A stretch of 64,000 bases of DNA from the NCBI RefSeq assembly GCF_050947875.1, contig NC_134570.1, forward strand, positions 104,177,122 through 104,241,121, read 5' to 3'. A program made the position numbers and the translations under genes. Shown here in pieces: positions 33,557 through 45,195 of this stretch (its first letter is position 1; each line of letters opens with the position of its first letter). This DNA is from Dermacentor variabilis (lineage: Eukaryota; Arthropoda; Arachnida; Ixodida; Ixodidae). The notes under the pieces were generated by a model that had not been told where the DNA came from, searched no databases, and saw only the letters and a list, made by a program, of their open reading frames with translations.

Positions 33557-34290
33557 CCAATGCCAGGTTGGAACTTAACCTGAAGAAGTGTCGATTTGCT
33601 GTTCGTCAGCTCACAATTTTAGGCCATGTCGTGTCAAGGGAGGGCATTCGCCCGGGTCCCGAGAAGCTACATGATGTTACTGCGTTCCCAAAACCTACCA
33701 CTATGAAAGTGCTACGCAGTTTTATAGGCCTCTGCTCTTACTTCCCGCGATTCGTTCGAAACTTTGCGTCAATTATATCGCCTCTCACGCAGCTCCTTGG
33801 TGGCGCTAGAGATCTCTCATCGTGGTCTCCAGCGTGTGACAACGCCTTCACAACCTTGCGCCGCCTTCTCACAACGCCACCCATCCTTCGCCATTTTGAA
33901 CCTCAAGCGCCAACCGAAATCCATACCAATGCAAGCGGTGTAGGCCTTGGCGCTGTGTTAGCAAAGCGTCAAGCTGGCTACACAGAATACGTCGTCGCGT
34001 ACGCGAGTCGCACGTTAACCAAGGCGGAGACCAATTACAGCGTTACAGAAAAGGAGTGTTTGGTCATTGTGTGGGCGCTTGGCAAGTTTCGCCCATATTT
34101 ATACGGCCGATCATTTGACGTAGTGACCGACCACCACGCACTATGTTGGCTGTCGACGCTCAAAGATCCATCGGGCCGACTTGCCCGCTGGGCATTGCGA
34201 ATCCAAGAATATGACATCCGCATGCTTTACCGTTCCGGACGAAAGCACTCCGACGCTGACGAGACTCCTACTGATCTAATCTATTACTAA
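33523..34290 (+). pseudogene. gypsy pol: RT connection and RNase H
   Basis: Continues pol after the frameshift: [40 protein letters not shown], then RNase H. The first catalytic position reads [16 protein letters not shown], with Asn where gypsy RNase H has Asp (HTDAS). The Glu is present in [13 protein letters not shown] and a later Asp in [12 protein letters not shown]. The terminal DA-D-x-LSR box has decayed to [13 protein letters not shown], ending in a stop at about 34,290. Confidence 0.87.
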
Positions 34291-34641
34291 TCTACTAATC
34301 AAGACTCCTACTGCGAGTGCACGTTGTCCTCTCTGGACGTTGACACTATCGCTGCTGCACAGCGTAATGAACCCTGGCCTGCATATCTGCTCGACCTTCT
34401 TTCGGATACGTCGAAAACTCCGGCGTCACGCACGCTTCGGCGTCAAGTTCCTCATTTTGAGATTCGAGACCAGCTACTATATTGACGCAACTATGCCCCA
34501 GAGGGACGCACCTGGTTACTCGTCATTCCGAGAATCTTGCGATCAGAGCTCTGCTCCTCGTTCCACGTCGACCCTCAGTGTGGCCACACGGGAGTCTTCA
34601 AGACCTACGAAAGACTTTGACACCGCTATTACTGGCGGATA
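34291..34641 (+). pseudogene. gypsy integrase N-terminal fragment
   Basis: Degenerate reading with stops: NEPWPAYLLDLL, then [27 protein letters not shown] and RYYWR. This is the HHCC zinc domain and the YYWP/R helix of a gypsy integrase. Element sequence stops at about 34,641; the catalytic core is missing. Confidence 0.65.
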
Positions 34642-36429
34642 ATGTACAATTTAATTCCAAAAAGATTGGTACAAAAATTTTTATTGGTAAAAGATTTCGT
34701 ACAAAAAAAGATTGGCTTTTAGGGGTGACGTCTATCTAATTTTGCTGTCGTCATTACCGTGCTTTACGTTTTCTTTTCCAGAAGTAACTTAGAGCTATGC
34801 GACATTTTTCAGGAGCACACGTATTTGTGCCGTCTTTGCCTTCGCATATCTTCCCCTCCAATGCCATTGACAGTTGTCCGCACGCGTACAACGCGCAAGC
34901 ATCTGTAAATGTTAACTCATTGTTTCATTCTTTGTCTTTGAAGTGCTCGTGCATTATGCATGACCATTTGTCTCGAAAAAGAAAAGCGGGATGTCCAACG
35001 CGGCTTGTTAGAACCTACATGCAGCGAGGATTTGTTGATATACATGAAGAGAGCTGACACCTGAGTTAGTTCCTTTGTTAACGCAATGTCAGTGCAAGAC
35101 AATGTCAACCACGTTTAAGCCACATCATCCAGGTTAGAGGCTGTCCTAACACAGCCCCTTCGCATCTGCTCGGGTGGGCACGCATGTGGGCTCGCGCACT
35201 CATGCTACGCAACATGACAAATGTGGAGATCAGTTGAATGAGGCAGTTGGCCTTGGCACGATGTAATTATACGTGTCAGTGTGGCCTAATGAAGAGGAAC
35301 GCGCAGAAAAACATTCCGAACGGTATCGTTGTTTCATACAGTTCATCGCATACGAGCTATCGGCCTCTTTGTTAGGTGCCCCTCAGACTTCGGCTAGCAG
35401 TAGTGACTGCCCTATCGTCCTGCCTTGTCTTCTTGTCGGTGAGCCAGTTGTGGACTCCGTATTCCTATATGAGCAGTATATGTGGTCGCGTAGAGGAAGC
35501 CCTTGGGTGAGGGTCATTCCACGCGAAGCGTCCTAGACCTCAAAAGCGATCATCGTTGATTTGCTTGAAAAAATTGGGCTAGATGCCTATTGTGTTTTGC
35601 GCATTTATTTCGCTGAGCAAAAAAAGGTAAATGAGTTGCGTTCTATAAATTATTTATCTAGATTGCGTTAACTTTTCAGCTACAATAATTTTTCTCCGTT
35701 TTCGCCTGACGCTATAGCGTATTCAAAATAATTTAAAATTACTAAGACATATATTTTAGAAATACCTCCGAATTTGGTAAAATATGACTTTTTTTGCGAG
35801 ATTCACGCCAAATTTATGCATCAAGCCCTTCAGATAAAAATATGTCAGATAGCTCGATATCCACACCGGCTTCTTAGTTTGTGATTTAGAAATATTTATT
35901 TGATTAAATTTTGTTTGAAGATAGAAAAAGGTGCTTGAAGCCAACAACCAATATTACCAGTAATATCACCAGTACGTGCATGTCACCGTTCTGCTCTTCG
36001 CCTACTCGTCGTCGTGTGCTCTTCTCTTTGTCTGCGGTCCATCGGACTGCAGCTAGTATATAAATATGGAATATGGAAATGGAATAGAATGCGGAATTGG
36101 GATAAATACGGATTTTTTCAACCTTGTTTTGTCTTTCGCTCGTTCTGCATTGAAAAAAGGCTTTCCGCAATCTTTCCGGGTTTTGTTAATCTTACATCCA
36201 TATTCATGTCTTTGTCAGACCAGATTAATGTAATCACTTGGCAGACACAGAAGGCCGCAAAACAATTCTTTTAAAATGGTGTTTGGGTATAACTAAAGCA
36301 AGATATAATGCGTTGCGAAAATAATTCTATACTGACAAAATTCAAAAGAATTCAGCAGCAAACACTGTGGCTCAAGGGGAGCATAATTCACCTCGAATAA
36401 AAACAATGATGACGAAGAAAAAGGATAAA
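34642..36429. other. unrecognised intergenic DNA
   Basis: No coding or repeat feature recognised; A+T-rich. The first ~80 bases after the gypsy break are Lys/Asn-type low complexity. Confidence 0.3.
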
Positions 36430-36860
36430 TTCTGAAGAAATAAGAAATCTCACATGCCAGCTGCAGTTGGAAATAAAAGCAGCAAAAGGCGATTTATTTT
36501 ATACTGCGGTAACGAATTTCACAAGAAATAACCGGCGAATTTTCTGGTGGTACTTATCGAAGTCAGAAGGCATGAGCAATTAGAATATAAATGACAGGTT
36601 TGGTCATAGAAGACATGCGCATTGTAGCAAATACATTTAACAACTATTTCCAATCCATTTTCACGCACTTGCCGACGTCGAGTGCGCCTGTTTCAGTTTC
36701 TGACGACCGGATGCGCAAAGTTCTGACAACAGAGTCAGGCATTTTAAATTTTTCTTCGAAAATAGACACAAAGGGGACACGCGGGCTCGATGATGTATCC
36801 AAAAGCATTTTCGAAATGATACGCGCAGCAACTGTCGCCCCTTTTAGGCGCAAGCTTTAG
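36430..36860 (+). pseudogene. LINE fragment, region just before the reverse transcriptase core
   Basis: FWWYLSKSEGMSN (near 36,545) is followed by the frame 36,591-36,860: VIEDMRIVANTFNNYFQSIF, then ESGILNFSSKIDTKGTRGLD. This is the stretch from the linker to the first RT block in CR1/L2/Jockey-type LINEs, where K-S-P-G-P-D usually stands in place of GTRGLD. Stops interrupt its upstream part. Short orphan fragment. Confidence 0.55.
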
Positions 36861-39271
36861 GTGGATATGAGCCAAAAAAGAAACTCACTGTCCGGTATAG
36901 TGGTACAAAAATATCATTATCAGTAATGGTTCGTACGCTCCAAAAATGCAACGGCTCATCCCTCTCGTAATGCTGACGCTACAAGCACTCAGCAATCTGA
37001 AGCATTTATTCTGTACATTTATTGGAATCACGCCTGCAACGTACCGAAACGCGGCGTCTAGTCGAGCGGTACAAAAGAGAAAAAAAAAACACAATCCATG
37101 CAACCCGTAATGCTGGTAAACGAGCGAAGATGAAATCTGTGTCCCCGATGTTTATGCTGACGTCGTTGTTGTCACTGATCTGCCTAGCGAGACCGAACGG
37201 TCGGATCCTCCGCCGGACGTCGACGCTAGTAACCTCGTTCTGACACGGCATCGGCGACCTAAAGTTGCCGCTTTAGCTCCGCTTAGCGAACTAGCTCGGC
37301 CGCACGAGCCGCCGGATCAGCCTTACATTGCGGCTTGCGCTTCGCATCGCGGGCTCGATCTTCTGCCGAGACATTGACGCGACGCCGATGAGATCCCTCC
37401 CACTCCTGCTGCCGGCGCTGTTCGTAGGCCGGCTGCTCCTCAGGAGCCAAAGGATGCGCAGCCGTCATATCGCGAAGTCGGAGATAGACTGCTGCGCACG
37501 CGCTCTGCTGCGAGAGAGAAACGACGTCACTATCGGCGTAGCCAATTGCTTGCTACACTGTCCGCCGAAGGGTTCCTGCTCCTGACGGGCTCCCCAGGCG
37601 TCACTACGAAAACGCCGTCATTAGCTAGTCAACAGAGCCCTGTAAGCCGCGCCTGTAGGTTTCGACTGGTACAAAACGCCGCGATGCCCTACTAGTGAAT
37701 GCATCGCGTCGGGGTGTATCTGCTCATCTCAGCTGCGCTGCGATGTGCCGAGTGCGTTGTCCATTGTGCCGAGTGCATGCACTGCGCACGAGAGGTCCCA
37801 GACGCTGTTTTGGGGCGCTTTCGCTTTCATCCGTGTGCTGCTGAAGTCACGCGACGCCAAGGTGTAACGGCAGACTGCTGCAATATGCCTATTCGTTTAA
37901 GCACGTGCATCAGCTCAGAACCGTGGCCCAATAACAATGAAATATTTAAATAATGAAACTAATAAAGTGAGCCATTAGCATTAGCATTGGGACTCAGCTG
38001 GACCGAATCTCGTATGTGTTGACGCTGAGACTGCAGGCCACATGCATGCTCATGCCGCAAAAGCGCATTTACAGACGCGGCAATCACTAAATATTGTGAT
38101 TGGTGGTTTGTAGCCTTAGCGCTGACGCCAAGTAGCTTTCTTTTTCTCGGAGAAAGAACGATGCCTCAACAAAGTGCTTCCTTTGTTTTCATTCATTCAT
38201 TGACAGTTACTGTTTAAACACCTTTTATGTACAGTTCCTTATTTTACCGCCGCAACTGACTGTCAGTGCGAAGTCAGTCGATCAATTTTCTTTCGCTTCT
38301 CTCAGCCACACGTCCTGAAACAATTTCAAGAGCGCTATATGAACTTTCCCTTAATTAGATGGTCCGCTTCACAATAAAAATTTCTTTACGTCCTGTAAAT
38401 TCCTGTGCGTATCAGTTTTCTAACAAAAAGAACTCATCCACATGCACCATTAAAGAAGACTGCACTTTTCACGGTTGAGATAAAATGGGGCGCACAGGCT
38501 ACTCTCAGCGAACGTAGGGGCCTCCTGCGACAGCTCAACACCAAAATAAAACACGACATGAACCCTGCACACACTCACACAAAGCAAGAGAGACGGGTTC
38601 TACACAGCCTGGCGACAGCGTAACTTAATGCGGAGAGTTGCGACTTGTACACAACCCAGGTAATTTTGTCGCTTACCACCAGGTCGTCGCAAAGTGTGCT
38701 GAAAATTCCAGCGTGTAATTCCCATGACCCTCGTAACAATTCACCACTCAAAAATAACGGTGGTGACGATTATTGGGGCCGCGCGCTGCTCGGTGTAGCT
38801 TGGCATTCACTCACATAGAGTTTCCTGTCAGGTCGCCGAGTCCACCAGCCTTCCGCATGGTTTGTCGGAAGAAAAGCACCCGCATAAAATGATCTGCGGT
38901 GCATTAGGTAGCGCGAAACGCCCAACGTGCCGGTCGAACATATTTCGAATGAGAGAACTACGCACAGGAATCAAAACAGGGCAATAAACGAGCGAGACCC
39001 ATGTCATTGTACGGTACGGCGTATTTTCCCTACTACCCAGCCAGCTTCTTTTACCGTCGCGAGCTCGCGCCACGGTGCGTTCAAAACTCCAACATGTAAG
39101 CCTCATGCTGCTTCGCTGCAAAAAAGGAGAGAACGTTACCTTCTCAGCGACTCATGCCCCCGTAAGGAATGCCCCAACCCCCGTAAACAAGAAAAAGAAG
39201 TGCAATATCCCACACCGCGCAAGGGTGAAGCTACAAGAGCTCAACAAAGCTAAGCGAACAGCGCATGCAGT
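36861..39271. other. intergenic DNA with one Arg-rich frame
   Basis: Apart from the minus-strand Arg-rich frame at 37,283-37,468, nothing is recognised. 37.1-37.7 kb is GC-richer than its surroundings. Confidence 0.3.
37283..37468 (-). CDS. Arg-rich open frame, related to 9456-9701
   Basis: 61 codons: MTAAHPLAPEEQPAYEQRRQ, then SHRRRVNVSAEDRARDAKRK and CKADPAARAAEL. The PEE-x(2-3)-A-[YF] start, R/K/E-rich middle and ADPA[VA]R motif are shared with the plus-strand frame at 9456. Probably a fragment of a dispersed gene or element family; function unknown. No splice sites assessed with confidence. Confidence 0.3.
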   Translation of the reverse strand: MTAAHPLAPEEQPAYEQRRQQEWEGSHRRRVNVSAEDRARDAKRKPQCKADPAARAAELVR

Positions 39272-39364
39272 AATTCAGTAAGGTCGATTCTTGAATATGG
39301 TAGCATAGTGTGGAAACGCAACCAGAAAGGACTCACATGGAAATGGCAAAGTACACAACATTAA
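39272..39364 (+). pseudogene. LINE reverse transcriptase thumb scrap
   Basis: NSVRSILEYGSIVWKRNQKG matches the V-R-S-x-L-E-Y-x-S-x-V-W box in the RT thumb of CR1/L2-like LINEs. It is cut off by a stop at 39,362-39,364, nine bases before a (TA)n run. Confidence 0.45.
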
Positions 39365-39371
39365 AGCGTTG

Positions 39372-39373
<2 letters not shown>

Positions 39374-39409
<36 letters not shown>
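39374..39409. repeat. (TA)n microsatellite
   Basis: Eighteen AT units. Confidence 0.95.
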
Positions 39410-39413
<4 letters not shown>

Positions 39414-40369
39414 CGCATTGACGCTTCATCAAAACATATCATCATAAACAAATCAGGCAGTATGTCACACATGGCGACACGTTCAAGTATTCATATGTTC
39501 CGTGGGCAATCGAAATGAATGCGTTGCCAAAGATAATGGTCGAGTGAGATTCTGTGGATGGCTTTGTCGAAAAATTGGCGCCATATTTTGGTTGCGCATG
39601 GCAGCATTTCAGCGCGTCGTTCACAGTATGATGCGTTGAATGAATGCTTAGACAATGGTGCGCGTGAATAATGTAATTGTTGTGAGCACCTTTATTGATT
39701 CCTTCTTCACGGGAAGCAAAGAAAGCATATGTGTTGAATGCCACTTCTGTTGTATTGCAGTTTTCTTTCTTTCATCTTTGTCCTTTCTTTATTTCTTTCG
39801 CGTTACTACCATGCTGATGTGCCTTTTTACAATCCACTTCTTGGTTGGGCCTGTGAAAATGCTCACAGCATTGTTAAATGAACAAATAAGGACTGCAGAC
39901 AAGCCTTCTTTTGAGTGGCTTTCTATGGAATGTGTACAACCGATGTCGCACCGAAAGGACATCGGAAAGAATAAGGCATGTGACTCGGTCTAACACATTC
40001 AGAATGGATGTGTAATCGAAACATTAGTACCAAGCCTTCTAGCATCAGCCTTCTCATTACGAACGTAAACAGCGCTATCACGCGCTGAATTTCTTTTTTT
40101 CGACGAAAGTACCTTGGGATACCTTAATCGCACAATAGTCATCCAGACGGTTGTTTACAAAGAAAATAAAGGATGATCACTTTTGGGGTCTGGGAGGTCC
40201 TGTGTGGTATGGACTTGTATGTCAATCACCTAAAAGAAACATTGTCTATTGGGATAGTCGCGAATGTCGCATGTGCAGATGCTAACGTACAAGTCGACGC
40301 TGGCGAAAACAAAGCTGGGCACCTGTGATAAATTTATTGTGAAAAGTTGACGTTGCCTTGTCGTCGAGC
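39410..40369. other. unrecognised intergenic DNA
   Basis: No feature recognised. The 112-codon frame at 39,655-39,993 is hydrophobic at random and has no family look. Confidence 0.3.
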
Positions 40370-40760
40370 CGGAGCTAACAGAAGTAAAGATGAAGCTGAT
40401 CAGGATCCTCGAACATTCATAAGACGTCCATGTTCGAGAAATACTCCAGGCTTTCCGAAAAGTTGTCAGTAGAAGAGCTGGAAAATGTTCGACATGGAAG
40501 AAATGCGGGTGCTAGGTCGCGATATGGTGTTGTCTCTAGGTGATGGAGTCGGTGTGGATGAAATCTAAAATAGTTTGACTGTCTGCGCAGTTTCATGCTT
40601 CGTAGTGATATCTGGCCAGCAAGCGTTATGTTTACGATGTGATAAGGTTGGGCACATTGGCAGCAACTGCGGGATTCCTCGCTGTGAAGACTGTCGGCGC
40701 TTGAACTACTGAGCTTGGGATTGCGTCGTGCATATGCTCATATGTTCCGACGGAGCACAC
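40370..40760 (+). pseudogene. LINE ORF1 fragment with zinc knuckles
   Basis: VEPELTEVKMKLIRILEHS and LSAQFHASVVISG lead into a perfect zinc knuckle CLRCDKVGHIGSNC (C-x2-C-x4-H-x4-C, 40,629-40,670) and a second, broken one starting CEDCRRLNY. This arrangement is typical of the nucleic-acid-binding ORF1 of I/Jockey-group LINEs in ticks. Frameshifts and stops before and after. Confidence 0.55.
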
Positions 40761-42289
40761 CACAACTAAATAACTGCTTAAAATAAAATATTGGGAAGGC
40801 CACTTAGATGCTGGACTCAGCAGCAGACATTCAGTCCGTCAAAGACTTTCTTGTTTCAGAAAAGCGCTTCACGAAGACGCCAGATCCGCCACTGGTGAGT
40901 CCGAGAAAAAGATGGAAAGAGAAAACCTTCGTAGCCCATACGAACAGCATACGCAAAGTTGCCTTGAGCAGCTTATAATAATACAGAAGGGCCCTAGGAA
41001 GAATGCTAGTGAGGTTGCTACAGCTACTTGCGCCTCGAGCTCTACAACGTCTTCTTGACCAAGGTGCAGTGTAAGCAGGAGACATGCATGGTACTGTGGA
41101 TGCTTCGATTGTGAAGTTCCTGGCATACTACTGACAATAAACGTGGAAAGCGACCCAGTGAGTATGGCTAAGAACACACATTGATGTAGAACATCTAACT
41201 ACGAAGAAAGGCGCCGGCGATCAAGAACTAGGAGGTCTGGTGACAGTTCCCGAGAAGCGTCACCGTCCTTCAGGATCAACCACATGGAACAATAAAAAAC
41301 AGCGTGAAGTCATCATTCGCTTTTCCAGCAACTTCACTTTGGAAACTTCAATGTACGTGGCCCCGGTCATGGCAGAAAAAAGTGTAGCTCCGTAGGCATT
41401 TTGCAGCAAACGCCTCAAGTTCGTTGCCGTTGAGGAGACGAATACCGAGAGAGATGAAGAGATTGAGAGGGATTGCAACCCTGTCTGTCTGTCTATATGT
41501 CTAGGTTTCACATCATGTGGGCTTGTCCGCTGGCTATTAGCGTTTTCTGAAGAATAGCCTACCGTTTTCTGCAATTAGTCATCATGTAGACAATGTGGGC
41601 TTATTTATGTATTCTTTAAATCTGCGCATAAAACGACGGCAGCGCAAGAAGAAAGCCCGAAGGTCAATGTGTTGCGGGTATTTTGCACGTTGATTTAAAG
41701 AATGCACAAATTTCAACTCCTGGAGCATCTTCGTTGATTACGCATTTATGGGGTGCCGTGGATAGTAATAAAGCTATATGTACTTAAGGAGGCTATAAAA
41801 TGAATTAATCGCCTATGCCAGTAACCAGATTGCCAGGATCCATGAATGCTTAGAAGCGCCGAAAGGTGACGCATAGAACATTCGAAATGCGGGCTTTAGG
41901 ATGGGATGGTCTCCGCTGACCACCCCTGCTTTGAAACGTGGCTCATGCCTGCCAATCTCGTTACTGCCATGTTCAGAAACAAGAGCTCCACGTGTAGTGC
42001 TTATACCGTTCTGTTCAACGGTCACTTGCGCTATTTTTTATCCATTGCAGCTGTGTTACAATGATAAGGAGATTAAATGTCAGCTTCCAATTATGATGCC
42101 GTCCACTACAGAGGGGCTCAGAACAGGTGGACTTGGCATTCTGAGCTACCAACGTCTACGTTTTTGCTTTATAAGCGACGTTACGCAATGTCTAGGAGCA
42201 TTCCACAAATTTCCACTATCACACGTGTTGAACTAGGGACCACATCATACAAACCAATATGCATATCAGTCGCATGGCTCTTCAGTGTT
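40761..42289. other. unrecognised or heavily decayed LINE sequence
   Basis: Lies between an ORF1 fragment and an RT fragment on the same strand, so it may be the decayed middle of one LINE, but I cannot recognise an endonuclease in it. Confidence 0.3.
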
Positions 42290-42470
42290 GCTACAGTTGT
42301 CAAGGTCATGCATGCATTGCGACAGGTTGACCTTACGAAAGCTTTCGATAGTGTCAGGCATTAATTTATTAAGCGCAAGCCTCAGATGGCTCATGGGTCG
42401 AAAAATGCGTGTACGCGTTATGGCACCAAAATTAATATGGAGTCAAACCCAGGACCATTGGTGTTAATTA
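42290..42470 (+). pseudogene. LINE reverse transcriptase scrap
   Basis: QVDLTKAFDSVRH (42,323-42,361) is the first catalytic-Asp box of a non-LTR reverse transcriptase (x-D-L-x-K-A-F-D-x-V-x-H). It runs straight into a stop at 42,362. Only about 50 codons around it are RT-like. Confidence 0.5.
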
Positions 42471-42800
42471 GGGCGAAATAGCTCACCAGTTTATAAGAAA
42501 GTGTAAAGCCGAGACGAACAAGAATCAGCATGGCCTGTTGTGTTAACTAAATAAAAGTTGACTAAGGCAAACGTAATTACGATAGCGCTGATTAAAACAC
42601 TTGAAGTCACGGTAATTTATGGGAGTCGAACTCTCCATTTTTGGTGGGAGTCAAACCCACTTTGTAGATATGGGCGAACCACCCATATCTCCAAGTTGGA
42701 TTCCAATTGATATCGTGAAGGTCGAGATTCGAACACGCGACGTTTCGTGGGAGTCCCACTCATGAGATTTGACTCTAATTTGTGCGAATTGAGGCACCTG
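42430..42800. repeat. degenerate repeats of a GGGAGTC(A/G)AAC word
   Basis: GGAGTCAAACCCAGGACC, GGGAGTCGAACTCTCC, GGGAGTCAAACCCAC and GGGAGTCCCACTC occur within about 330 bases, with GAGATTCGAACACGCGACG between. These look like decayed units of a tick tandem repeat; they resemble tRNA B-box complement sequence but form no tRNA. Confidence 0.45.
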
Positions 42801-45195
42801 TAATCAAGATAGCGTCAAGGCACTCGTACCCGCGGCCTTTGATGGGAGAAAACAACTAATAGAAGTAACAACGCATTCGGAATAAAATATGAAATAGTAT
42901 AATGAATGTCACGCAAGCGCGCAGGCCTTCTGCTTCATAAACTTTAGCGTACGATAAAGTGACTGTGAACATTTTAAAGCGAATAGCCTTCTTTTTCTCT
43001 TAGTAGGTTTTCGGAGTTTGTCAGTGGTGTGACGGTTGCTGGACTTGGGCAACGAAGGCGAGCAATCGCACCGAGAAAAAGGGCATCTACTTCCGGGAAA
43101 CCCAGCGGCTAAGACGGTGGGGTCGTCGTGTGTGTGCTCTCGCGTAATTGAGTGGTGGGGAGGGAGAACGGGAGGGGGGGCGCACTCTCGCTTCTGGAGC
43201 GAGAGAGTTATTGGAGAAACGAAGAGGCGCTTTTTCCTGCAGCTATTCCGGGAGCATGTCAAAGCTCGCCCGCTCATTTGTAGCGTCAAGGCGAGGGAAA
43301 GAGCGCGTGCTCTTGGGGAAGTCAGTGGCGAGGAGGAACCAAAGAAAGGAGAAGGGGAGGGTGTCGCTCAATCGTTCTTCGTATGTTTGCTGGCCGCCCG
43401 GTCGTGGCCAGCTTATCAAGGACGATGCGGCGGAGGAAAATTCATAGGAGGATTCTCGCCTACAAGAAACAAACCAGAGGTGCGGGCGAGCGTTCTGTCA
43501 AGCGCTGACAGCGCTGACGCCGACACACTAAAACGGCTAAATATAGTCCAACGCAGCATGAGCGCACGCACACGTTACTTACCGTTGGCGAGAGTCAGGC
43601 GAGAGCCACAGTGTCTGTAGTTCGACCGATGTTTCGATGCAGTGCCGCCGCCAACCGAACCGCAAGCGGCCGCATGCACCCGGCAACGAGCGACGTTTGC
43701 CTGCGCGCCTATAACATCGGCCTATATATTAGCTCGGGACCAACTCCGATGCGGCCTATCCAAATTCATATGAAACGCAGAAGCACTTTTCTGAGACAAC
43801 CCATGGACAAATCTCAATGAATTTTTTTGTTTTTTTTTGCATTTGAGAGAGAAAGTTAAATTCTAGCGACTGTTGAAAGCGCGATTTCGACTTAGGGCCT
43901 CAATTTTCTCTAACATATCTTTAAAAATTGGAATGCACGAAAAAAATAGAAGCACGAAGTTCGCACATTAATAGCCCTGCATCAAGAACAGATATCGCGG
44001 TCCTGTAACCGCAATCTATTACAGCATTCAAAGCGGACAAATTCAATAGTTTGATTTATATCTTACGTGAATTCGTTTCGTTGTGTACAAGGGTTCTGCA
44101 AAAGTTGTATTTCTATATCACTAGAATTGTTGAGATTCATTTGCAACACGTTAATTTTGTCGGCTTTAATTGTAATGTTTTATGCAATTCACAGAATTGT
44201 GATGTCGTTTTCGTTTCTGAGTTACAGAGCTGTAAATTTGATAGTTTTGTTTCTTGTAAATTTCCTATTTTGTTCATTCTTAATAAATAATTTACGACTT
44301 AAATGAAAAATTCCAAACAAAGAGTCAATAAATTTAAGTTTTTCTTTTAAATGCAACAAGCCTCTTCAAATCTGGCGCAGTTGATTGCGAGAAAAGACAA
44401 TTCTCCTTTTGCATGTATTTAAAAGAGAGCACCCGAGCTTAAACTTCCTCGTGCTCCCATCTAAATACACGTAAAAAGCGAATTCATCATACGCCACCAA
44501 CACCCTTTACTGTCGTCGGTGAGTAAAACGGCGGCCAACAGGCCGCTGTACGAGTCAAGGCAGATTAAAGGCAGAGCGTTGGATTCACCGCATGCAGCTG
44601 CTTTTTGATGAAGTGTCGTAGACCATGAGGGCGTCCCGCGACATCGCATGGAAGTTAAATTCTCTGCTAGTCGCCGTTCGTGTGACATTTGCGAGCCCGC
44701 AATACCAGTGCAACACTGCGTGATAACAAAGCTACTGAAACGCGAAAGCTTTTAAGTAGCTTTAGGTGCGGCATGTAATGGCTCTCATGAGGCCACATCT
44801 AAGCACTGCCCAAGGATAACAAAGAGTCTGCTAGCCTGAAACAAATGGTTTGAGACAGCTAATCTCATAGTGAAGCTTCTGAAAGGTCCGGCGTCGACGT
44901 CTTCATCGATGGAAGCGTAGAGCGCAAGGTGGAGTTCAGGCCCAGACTCTGTCAACGAGGTCAATTTCAAGTACAAGGAAACCGGAGGTCAGAAGGAGGC
45001 CGGAAACGGAAAAGCATTCCTTTGTAGGAGACTGCACGGCGCTCCCGCGCACTCTGCCTCCTTAGGAGCCTGCACGGTTGATGCCTCCATCGAAGCAAAC
45101 CTCCGGTAATGATGTGCCAAAGAATAGGAAGTTGGGCGAGTTGGTACGCTAACATGATCTTGGATTACAGCGCTCGTCCTGTCTGCTTCTAGTCT
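42801..45195. other. unrecognised intergenic DNA
   Basis: 43.03-43.65 kb is GC-rich with purine-rich blocks and gives a 194-codon frame lacking any domain. The rest is A+T-rich. Sequence just left of 45.2 kb may be decayed ORF1 of the LINE that follows. Confidence 0.3.

Larger units (their letters stand above)
30698..34641 (+). mobile_element. Ty3/gypsy retrotransposon, 3' truncated
   Basis: A probable short 5' LTR, then gag with a zinc knuckle, then pol in canonical order PR-RT-RH-IN. The copy ends inside the integrase zinc domain at about 34,641; no 3' LTR is found downstream. Frameshifts occur in gag (~31,300) and between RT and its C-terminal part (~33,515). It belongs to a different gypsy lineage from the element at 11.7 kb. 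No envelope frame. Confidence 0.8.

Noticed and set aside
30698..34641. Endogenous retrovirus with envelope gene
   Set aside because: No envelope-like frame; gag-pol only, truncated inside integrase, so an ordinary gypsy retrotransposon remnant.
42430..42800. CRISPR-like array of short repeats
   Set aside because: Units are unequal and degenerate, spacing is irregular and the genome is eukaryotic.
43036..43620. 194-codon plus-strand open frame
   Set aside because: GC- and purine-rich sequence keeps several frames open at once; no domain, signal or splice context recognised.
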